A stretch of DNA of 64,000 nt from Tritrichomonas musculus (lineage: Eukaryota > Parabasalia > Tritrichomonadida > Tritrichomonadidae): assembly GCA_039105265.1 (NCBI GenBank), contig JAPFFF010000021.1, forward strand, positions 992,001 to 1,056,000, written 5' to 3'. Below the pieces are notes generated by a model. The model searched no databases, was not told where the DNA came from, and saw nothing but the letters and a program-made list of their open reading frames with translations. Within the stretch, counting starts at the first letter, position 1. Each line of letters begins with the position of its first letter. This document shows, piece after piece, positions 47,301-53,800 of this stretch. The translations under genes were made by a program, and so were the position numbers.

Positions 47301-48444
47301 ATGACAACACATCAAGTGTACCACCAACAACGTTAAGATCACGTCGCATTGTCATGATGTTATCAGCCCATATGATTTTGGATGAGAATATGTTATGATC
47401 TGTTGTTAATGTAGTGCAGTTACGTGGATCTGGTGTTACTTCATAGAATTGCTGTGAGATGATTGTATCGAATGGATTGTAGTTTTCATCTGCGTTTTCA
47501 GGTAGTTGTTCGAAGTAATCTTTCTCAATGTATATGTTAATGTTCTTCTTAGTTGATGGTTCGATTATCTTATTTGAGTGTCTGACTCTACGTTCATATC
47601 TAAATGATTCAATTACAACACTGTCATCCCATGTGTTAATGAATGATGCATCGATTGGTGTAACTGGATGCATGTCCCATCGTAATGGTGTGGTAAAGTC
47701 GTCAATAACAATGTCAGCCATGATATAAAGTAAATTCTTACTCGATACTTTGCTTGTTAACTTGACAGAGAAGTAATGTATATCACATGGAACATCTTTA
47801 ATAGCAATCTGAGATGATGATGTTGGTGTAATGTTACCTTTTGAATCATTCAACTCGATTATAGTTCCATCACCATATACCAAACGCCAGTTTTGAATGT
47901 ACTTGCATAGTGCTGTTGCATAGTTAGTATCTGATGACACTTCTTCAAAGCTGCTTAACCATCTCGCAATACGTTCAGTGTGTTGTACATAAATATATGG
48001 TCTTCCTTTTTTACTTTCGTATGTTGATAGCTTAGCATATGAGTTATTCACAACGTTATCACCTGTCCATGAATCACCATCCCATATCAATGACCATGCA
48101 TGGTTGAAGAGATGATCAATGAAAGTGAAGTTAGTATGTAGTGGTATGTTGTAATCTGGATCGATGTTCCATGTCATGACGTAGTACTTTGACGTTTGAC
48201 TTATTGATGATGGTTTGTATAGGTAAAGCTGATCTGATTCTTTGAGTGTGAATTGAGTATTGTCTTTAATGGTTGTTTGCATTGATTGTAATGCGTCATC
48301 GATTTCTTTCTTAGTATAGATGCAATTGATATGTACATCATCTGTTTTACCATAACGTGTTAATTTTACTTCGCCATTACGTATTCTCATATCATAACCT
48401 TTATCATTGAGTGATAGTGCTTGAGCTGCAAGTGGTGTTATCAT
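41338..48444 (-). CDS. Giant duplicated fibre-like protein (2368 aa)
   Basis: I do not recognise a catalytic domain. The protein appears to contain two related halves. Blocks in the first 450 residues (YLYKPSSISQ; HAWSLIWDGDSWTGDNV; ISQQFYEVTPDPRN; ADNIMTMRRDLNVV) recur at about 1290-1640 (YYFYRPSMID; NTWALTWDGNKWVGDS; KQQFYEVSPNPNS; ADNITTMRSDLNLV). Glycine-rich hinges follow the blocks. Near the end there is a coiled-coil (LQRENESLRARLDALVNKL) and a beta-rich knob conserved in copy 2. Coiled-coil plus knob resembles a trimeric fibre or attachment protein; this is inference. Two GC hairpins lie in-frame at 43161-43190. It starts 14 bp from a divergent gene. Confidence 0.8.
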   Translation of the reverse strand: MITPLAAQALSLNDKGYDMRIRNGEVKLTRYGKTDDVHINCIYTKKEIDDALQSMQTTIKDNTQFTLKESDQLYLYKPSSISQTSKYYVMTWNIDPDYNIPLHTNFTFIDHLFNHAWSLIWDGDSWTGDNVVNNSYAKLSTYESKKGRPYIYVQHTERIARWLSSFEEVSSDTNYATALCKYIQNWRLVYGDGTIIELNDSKGNITPTSSSQIAIKDVPCDIHYFSVKLTSKVSSKNLLYIMADIVIDDFTTPLRWDMHPVTPIDASFINTWDDSVVIESFRYERRVRHSNKIIEPSTKKNINIYIEKDYFEQLPENADENYNPFDTIISQQFYEVTPDPRNCTTLTTDHNIFSSKIIWADNIMTMRRDLNVVGGTLDVLSYDYAILKAIINSIQEQMRLQAKYNNYVNDLQKYITITKNVLSIVSGAIKIATALSEFSFDSESMALNTTHTEDFHFPDFPGGGSGGGGGGGKFPGIDIVGQFLLKYAANAFGQQFSRYLPSQTDTPAATSSLTATALVLSALESLTQIGNATTTLIAGGLTFDRIPTIVDNTRTIYQSLQTFTDSIHELRRRWRERTNNNTIVDHTITNTDEMELDEDDTNEEVNNLPCVRLTHETVTNTSAFSQPLFGDHTIESLSNLSIDELLDLNTYDPIEGPQIGDIMVRRVGDNRFGLIYVTRVNDKGVNKIIYMRRIDNESSTLTSQQLSLRTMRSVNTNSMWSVNDNGTVYTAAQIERMEPDERYQFESAHPEYIFTRNVDNEMGVSWTEVRDMNGSIQAVIDVRIAVRTEISSDEISIHSPESNISINSHGISMQQGAITATGQDNVHELVANEYNVVVSNYELAPIEENLTIPNTTITLADIQNMDWYERYRLVYEILNESGNILSFEGSNLDDNETEYTTVLYNNRAIGVIDLRHRNQVSITDNTITITNPQSIFKLTDRELEWIRRDDEQQQTIRQTLRGFISNITDRIERINNNIEWLLDHPNSTNRLIIGRGSSILIPIVDVLLYIPRLIHKAGEETLALLSEVDNATYSTYDDGLDAIIEWCTGNGIDISLPDDTNEAISLNSCVNICKAFRDTIKGPLALLAYKIKDVESKSSGQLPSSGEFDAVEGYPDYYVKHDDITVYTPTVSSESSVDDPVNDPVIIMKITLPTTLKNKLTAATKPVDVFKIHLRNMLLFDWQGNILNDFIISAKDGKFICPELTHNVARDCCTYSTRKRDDPEIMFATDFNIEPYIRFLNGDIVIHNLLSSDALVSCKPTIKCDIIDATNALKLQRSDTYYFYRPSMIDYDEHVKYTDMFANEQLEYECECYRMVYKIQSKYDIPTNLTFKFSEYCFGNTWALTWDGNKWVGDSIQGKFQSKVISKCKTRDPKEDNYGSTGCMVAVKRDTLNYRAIPEDKAHGLAYSLLNTCRNDGKYEVLIKLRDGRLVNASEYELNIGYSFILNGATMDGYDLVAMSCTYNNYSTSTLKVSDIELLYLDLTLPHQEHTMRLSFTVGEVHNKNDVYDRGYVDLSGALDTVERVAYVWSKTPTQTSNDDGLTPRDIALYLRHDYTDPIDEVNWDPSTNAFEYIIKQQFYEVSPNPNSATTLYTDFNITSSKIITADNITTMRSDLNLVTNNVDVVSYDVKEVQSKVDALGSQMTDQQAKTKYLEKEVDKIDMKANVGIALGAVGCVLGATGIGVAGKALSFATKGVGSAVKSGGRELVNTITKASDVGADVLDDMVGKLTDELPDIGSDIFFGDLVSGATASYAGRPTMSAAATLSVTNDATSITTHDEPQAVTQDEALSRIAQWCDKEYIPVTEMNFSDELDDPSKVAMTLTSTMDMCKRFRHTLKLTIKALANAISDVSVQMDGYVNKNELARNDTIDVVGKVDGKTIQLIAEDTITSGVLKVKLMVRTISEFNDIDYDEQYVTINIVDDAIAEFIGTDTFPTATMSGNVITINNPHNVQVTSITVKENTSVRQLTLTTNDLAYTCDIDAVNKSIDSLRAQLELNDESLAKTLNDFPTVDEVNTALDELKNNMINMNDLSNYRLKTDLIYNDAVDVPFENIQDSSGSWEVKITLTNGIHLVGTISNNDGFVKVFDYTFDYDGVITEDGVNVDVEIDGTTYNLIYYKSDSNGQCFYIDNGEDYFDTKLISAEKILKHDKIALKSEIPTNHVTTSQLTSTLNEYMLKSDMPDDYVVADQLDGYALKSELNTYAKSHQDLARIVGDNVSTILTMNSQISNLQRENESLRARLDALVNKLTRINYTFSVANSNIIRYQFEKQLDTYDGTLYLTYNETKDNVASEREIKINISFNVNNSPKYEYQCEPTKIWLNNIEFPLSSSNFAINATANYININSTFFTSNGILREDNTKNVIHSLS

Positions 48445-48462
48445 TTACCATTGATAAAATGA
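48441..48462. promoter_or_regulatory. Very short divergent start region
   Basis: Only 14 bp separate the start codons of the giant gene (minus, 48444) and the next gene (plus, 48459). TCATT at 48441-48445 matches the trichomonad initiator TCA-Py-T/A on the plus strand, 14 bp before the ATG. Any promoter must overlap one or both coding starts. Confidence 0.4.
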
Positions 48463-49217
48463 TACTTTCATTGAAGAGCAATGGTCCAGACTACAATCGC
48501 ATACACGCTAACATACAAATACCATGGAACTGTCAATATATTGAGTACTACGTTGCGTCAATCAATACAAAGAATGTGTTAATTATATCACATGATGATA
48601 GTATAACATATGAGTGGGATGATAATGATTTAGCACATACACATCACGTCAGCACTATGAGCTTGGAAGACAGATACTATTCATTGCCAAGTGATATACC
48701 TGATTTATTTAATGTGAATGATGCTAATGGGCGACCGATTATGAATGTACAATTGAATAACAATACTAATGTCATTAAGTTAACCCCACATGTTGACAAC
48801 TTCACTATCAAATCAATGTCACATCGTATAGCATTGATAACAGGATTGTATAACACGCCACTTAACCAGCCGTTAGCAAATGGTAGAGCAACACAATGTG
48901 ACATTCCGATAATAGACTACGCTAACAAGCTATACTTGATATCAAAGCAAGGTCAAGCTATACAATCCAACTTGGGTGATGTTGAGTATACACCATCAGT
49001 GATAGCAAGCATCGATCATATCATTCGTTATGGCTTACCAATCATACAGAACTTTGAAACGTATGGTAAACCAATTAAAAATGTTGTTAATATCGATTCA
49101 TTCAAACAGATTGAGTTGGAGTTGGTTGATTTTGAATATCAGCCAGTTAAGTTGATGTCACCTATGTTTGTTACGATTAAGGTCAACCCATGTGATCCAC
49201 CTAAGATGAAGCTGTAA
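48459..49217 (+). CDS. Unknown 252-aa protein divergent from the giant gene
   Basis: Function unknown. A beta-rich pattern (ILSLKSNGPDYNRIHANIQIPW; YVASINTKNVLIISHDD; KLYLISKQGQAIQ) lacks membrane segments and cysteine clusters, and the C-terminus is basic and Pro-rich (CDPPKMKL). The only plus-strand gene in the right half, it shares a 14-bp start region with the giant gene, so the two may be co-expressed and act together; this is inference. The ATG at 48459 is preferred over the longer open frame, which has no ATG and overlaps the giant gene's start. No homologue is seen in copies 1 and 2. Confidence 0.65.
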   Translation: MILSLKSNGPDYNRIHANIQIPWNCQYIEYYVASINTKNVLIISHDDSITYEWDDNDLAHTHHVSTMSLEDRYYSLPSDIPDLFNVNDANGRPIMNVQLNNNTNVIKLTPHVDNFTIKSMSHRIALITGLYNTPLNQPLANGRATQCDIPIIDYANKLYLISKQGQAIQSNLGDVEYTPSVIASIDHIIRYGLPIIQNFETYGKPIKNVVNIDSFKQIELELVDFEYQPVKLMSPMFVTIKVNPCDPPKMKL

Positions 49218-49228
49218 AAATGATTGAT

Positions 49229-49474
49229 CTATTTTTGATCACTGCTAATGTTGGTTGTTACACTAGCTTTAAATGCACGCAACTCAATGAGCTCTTGCTT
49301 TTTACGTTCACGGTACTGCTTTTGTTGTTGTCTTCTAGCATTGATACGTTCTTCATCAGTGAGGTAAAGCTTTTTACGACCACGTTTTTTAGGTTCGTTA
49401 TCAATACCCTGCTTTGATTTGAGTGATTTAACTACAGCTGTATCGTTAAACAATTCAGTGTTGATGCTTGACAT
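49229..49474 (-). CDS. AT-hook/bZIP-like basic protein, copy 3
   Basis: An 81-aa protein with KKRGRKKLY (AT-hook-like), LTDEERINARRQQQKQYRERK (basic region) and a Leu-containing helix, matching the C-terminal half of 17279-17623. The N-terminal FNDTAVVKSLKSK is also shared in outline. It probably binds DNA. It converges with the 252-aa gene with an 11-bp gap. The start ATG is in GCAAATG. Confidence 0.75.
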   Translation of the reverse strand: MSSINTELFNDTAVVKSLKSKQGIDNEPKKRGRKKLYLTDEERINARRQQQKQYRERKKQELIELRAFKASVTTNISSDQK

Positions 49475-49989
49475 TTGCTATGAGATAAAAAATCATATTA
49501 TGAAATGTGATATGAAAACAAATGAAAAAATTTTAAGTGTTTATAATGATATGCATTATGTAATGTAGTGGTAATGGTTTAAATATCATATTGCAACTAA
49601 TTAGTGTCTGGCCAGACAGGTACAGTGGTTGAGTCATGAAGCGTGTCTCCCAGCTTCGGCGGCAGGCATGAGTTCGATTCATAGCAGTACCGATTTTTCG
49701 TGTTATTTTATCACACTTGTGATGGAGCCTGTAGCGAATCAACACCTAAGGTAAGCCATTGCTTGTGATATGTGTAACACGAAAGCATCTACCGGTAGGT
49801 GTATACTAGTAATGAACGTGTTAAATCACGTTCCCCAACCATAGTGTGTGTAGTTCCTTTCCTGTGAGGGGTTGATGTACAATCCCGGGTACGTATGTTG
49901 ATTCCTCATCGAATGCATAACACACTCACGAAGACGGTTGGTTTTTGCACTTTTGTTTTTGGCTTTGCATGACATGTTGAAGTGAACAC
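49475..49989. other. Gene-free region with a palindrome and tRNA-like segment
   Basis: It contains a perfect 12-bp palindrome GTCTGGCCAGAC (49606-49617) immediately before a 74-nt tRNA-like segment. The remainder, including a GC-richer stretch at about 49720-49900, shows no ORF or clear structure. Confidence 0.6.
49619..49692 (+). ncRNA. tRNA-like segment (degenerate)
   Basis: 74 nt with tRNA length. Terminal GGTAC pairs with GTACC, T8 and A14 are at the expected places, and the T-loop reads TTCGATT with a box-B-like GAGTTCGATTC. A TTTTT run follows two bases after the 3' end. The D-arm and anticodon arm do not pair well and the T-stem has mismatches, so a working tRNA is unlikely. It may be a tRNA relic or a Pol III-type structured RNA. 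Confidence 0.3.
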
Positions 49990-50290
49990 TTGCGGTGTTA
50001 CATTAAGCGTACACTTGTGTGATACATTAACTGCACACTTGAGTGATACATTAACTGCACACTTGACTACACACTTGAGTGATACATTAACTGCACACTT
50101 GACTGCACACTTGAGTGATACATTAACTGCACACTTGACTGCACACTTGAGTGATACATTAACTGCACACTTGACTGCACACTTGAGTGATACATTAACT
50201 GCACACTTGAGTGATACATTGACTGCACACTTGACTGTACACTTAGCTGATGCATTGACTGCACACTTGACTTTTGAATGATGCATTGAA
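49985..50290. repeat. 12/24-bp tandem repeat
   Basis: Built from 12-mers ACACTTGAGTGA, TACATTAACTGC and ACACTTGACTGC in changing order, mostly as 24- and 36-bp units, about 24 twelve-mers in all. It shares TTGAGTGATA with the repeat at 41096-41310. Both lie in the long gaps of copy 3. Confidence 0.92.
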
Positions 50291-50337
50291 GTGATGACTT
50301 GAATGATGCATTGGAGTGGTAACCAAAAATGAATCGT

Positions 50338-50790
50338 TTAAACTACATCATTAGTAGCATCTCTCAACGCATCAACTGAGGTTTGTTCATTGAGTTTACT
50401 TCTATATTCATTGATGGCATCATTTGCTTTGGCATAGATTGATTCATATCGTTTCAACTCATGACGTAAGCATAACTTATCAATGTAGTATTTGTAATAG
50501 GTATGTGTTTCATCATTAGTTGATGTGAATTGTCTTGGTGTTAAGTCAATGGTTAACAGCATTGGATCACGATATACTGTTCGATAACGATTCTCACGTA
50601 CAGTTATGTATGGTACCTTACCAAAGATGTTAATCAACTCATTCATGTCAATGGTTCTGTTGCCATCAATGACTAGTAATGGTCGAACACTAATACCAAA
50701 ATCAATAGGGTATATCTTACTATCAAGATAGACAATTAACTTATCATCATTAGTTGGTTTGATTGTTTCAACAAAGCTAGTGACAGACAT
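50338..50790 (-). CDS. Unknown 150-aa protein downstream of PolB
   Basis: A soluble protein with beta-like segments (KLIVYLDSKIYPIDF; VRPLLVIDGNRTID; PYITVRENRYRTVY; MLLTIDL) and a helical C-terminus (LCLRHELKRYESIYAKANDAINEYRSKL). It lies 65 bp after the PolB stop on the same strand, so it may be expressed with PolB. The 149-aa proteins of copies 1 and 2 have similar size and fold pattern but only weak sequence resemblance. Function is unknown. Confidence 0.65.
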   Translation of the reverse strand: MSVTSFVETIKPTNDDKLIVYLDSKIYPIDFGISVRPLLVIDGNRTIDMNELINIFGKVPYITVRENRYRTVYRDPMLLTIDLTPRQFTSTNDETHTYYKYYIDKLCLRHELKRYESIYAKANDAINEYRSKLNEQTSVDALRDATNDVV

Positions 50791-50855
50791 GGTTTGTGAT
50801 GCGAATAAAAATTTACATTGATGAATTGCAATGTTTTAATTGAATTACTGTAACG

Positions 50856-53800
50856 TTACTTGAATTGAACTGTCCTGGTAAATTGTGGTAATGTAACTTG
50901 TTGAAATGACTTTGTCTTTCTGAAGCAGTTGCAACCATCAGTTAAGTCAAATGTGATTGCTTCACCATGATACATACGTTCATACAGTTCTTCAACGGTG
51001 ATGTTCATACGCTTGCACTTGTTAATGATGCATTGCTTTGGTATTGATTTCATTCTAATGTGATAGTCTTCATTACCATGTTCATCAACGAGTATATCAA
51101 GATATGACTTCTTACCTAATGCAATGAGCTTACGTGAGTGTATCTTACCAACTGCACCAGGGAATATGTCGAAGTCACAATGAAACTGTGTCATATCACT
51201 GCCAATTAAGTCTTTACCATATGTTGCTTTGAATAGAGCAGCTAACTTATCAACATCATCTTCATTTAAGTGCATGCTATCAGTATCTTGGTAGTATATT
51301 GCTATGTCATTCTGTTCAGCGAGTGTCATGACTTGATTCATGATGTGTTTACTCCATGATAACACAGATGCACCAAACTGTGGTAGGTTGTAGTGTTTAT
51401 TGATTGGTTTAATCATCTTAACGAATACTTTATTACCACCATTGTCAACAACCTCTTTGATGTAGTTGTATTTGCGATAAATGAATGGTATGATATCATC
51501 TCTGTTAATAATCTTGACTTCATCTGTGATTGGCTTTAATATTGACTTGCCATAGATTGAGTTGAGTAACAACTTGATGGTCTTCTCAAGTGGGTTATGT
51601 TCACGCTTGTATGTTTTTCGTAACTCGAATAGTGTATCAATGAATGTGTTGATGGATGAATTGAAACCATCATTGAAGTAGTAACCACGTAAGAATTCAT
51701 ATTCAATATCATAAGCTGCAATCAAATCAATCAAACCAATCTTATCAATGTAGAAGTGGTCAACTGGTTGGTTGCAAAACAGTTTAGTGCCTTCTTCATT
51801 GCGTATGAATACCTGACCAAACCTATATGGGTTAGTTGACTTACACTTTATGTGTTTGATGTTGATCTCAATGAAGAACGTATCATAACACATGAGTTGA
51901 TCGTGAGTTGTGTTTGATGGTATAACTTGTGGTTTACCCTTTGGTATGCCTGGCATGATCGACATTGCTGATGGATATAAGCTGACTGCATCGAAGTCCT
52001 GTATCTTACCTTCAACATATTGCTTCTCATTGTTAGCTGTCATTGTTCTACCACCACTAACACAACGTTGGATGAAGTTCTGTGGCTTGCCTGATAGTGT
52101 GAAGCAGTCTTTAGTGCAACCATATGTGCGTGCGAAGTCGTAGCCGATTGCACTGATTGATATGTACTGGTTAATGCCTGGGAATTTGTTGTTAGCTTTC
52201 TTGAACACTTCATTGAGGTCATGATCAAACTTACGTATACCATTAGCGAGTGTGATGCAGTCATGTTCACAGTAGAATTGAGCATACTTCATAATATCAA
52301 TCATGTGTGTGGTTTCATCATATGACTCAGCTACTTTAGCATTGATGAGTAGTTGTAAGTAAGCTTGATCGAGTTCAGATGCTGACATATCATCAATGTG
52401 TTCGTTGCGATATTGATCTTTGAATTCATCGAATGGTATCATCTTACGTTTGATGTTAGCTGCTGTGTAGAGTTTGTATGGCATGATTTCTTTATGTACA
52501 TTGAGATTGAACATGTTACCAAACTGTGATAGCGGCGCTGGTATGAGTGAGTAACTGTCACGGAATGTTAAACGCTTAGTTATGTTCTTAGTTACATATG
52601 TATGTTTGACTTTATCCCACTGTTTGATGGGTATGTATTGTTTCATGACTGCTTGTAAGATGGTACCACCACGTTTAATGACACTAGCCTTCCAACCTGG
52701 TTCGTTGATGAAGAAACATACGTCATACTTAAGATTGTGGAAGTAAATCAATGAATGATTGGGTAGATCATTTAAGAATCGTTTTGCAATGTCATCACCA
52801 GTGTATGGCTCTTTACATTTAACACCATCGTACACACAGCATAAGTATGGTTGGTGTGGTGATACAGTTACGTCTGTTTCAAAGTCAGCGTAGTAAACTG
52901 CTTTCCATGGTGTAATATGTTTGGCATTAGATGATTCTTCTTTACAATATAACGTTTCATCATAGTCGAGTTCAATGTAATCATTCAAATGGTTGTCATA
53001 CTCACAGGTTGTTAATATGTTTTGTTCACATTGATTAATCTCACGAAAGCAGTTGCATTCAAACATCTTGCGGAATACCTTAGTGAAATCATTACCTGTC
53101 CAATCAGCAGTGGTGTAAAGTGGATAGCCTGTTTGATTAACGCCTCTGATGTGAAATCGTTTTTCAACTGGTATGTCAGCATGCTTTTCATCGAGTTCAT
53201 CTCTATGTTCAATGTAATAGGTGGTGATTGGCAACTTCTCATTGTTATCAATCATGAAATGGTCTTTGTATAATAGCAACCTAACCACTCTATCAGCAGT
53301 CACATTACTGTTCTTATGTGTGTCAATGCTTAAGTGTTTTTGATGTTTAACATCACGTGATTCATCAATGCGATATACAATGAAGTGGCATTGCATTTCA
53401 CTAGCTATTTTGAGTATCATATTGATGGGTACTGAACGTGTGTGTATCATACCACGTAACATGTCAATCTCATCTTTAGTGAATACACCTGACTGAATGC
53501 ATGCATATACGAAGCAGTTGTCAGTATAGTTTTTGGCATTGACCTCGTGAAAGATCTGATAACGTGATAAGTCAAGCGATGGGATGAGGTTAATGTATGG
53601 AAAGAATGCACCATCATATGAGTTGCGGAATGAATCAACTGTTGCAACATCAACATATTCACCATTAATCTTCTCTTGAAATACTGTTTTACCATTGCGT
53701 TTAGTTAACTTATAGAAGGTAACAACAAACTTAACTGGGATGTAATCAGCATTAACTTCTGGATCAGTATCAGAACCGAACTGTTCAACTGTAATGTTAC

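Noticed and set aside
49906-50286. Frames encoding repeated KCAVNVSL / TAHLSDTL peptides
   Set aside because: Same effect of a 12-bp repeat; no support as genes.
41096-50290. CRISPR-like arrays
   Set aside because: Repeats are contiguous 12-mers without unique spacers, in a eukaryotic element with no cas genes.
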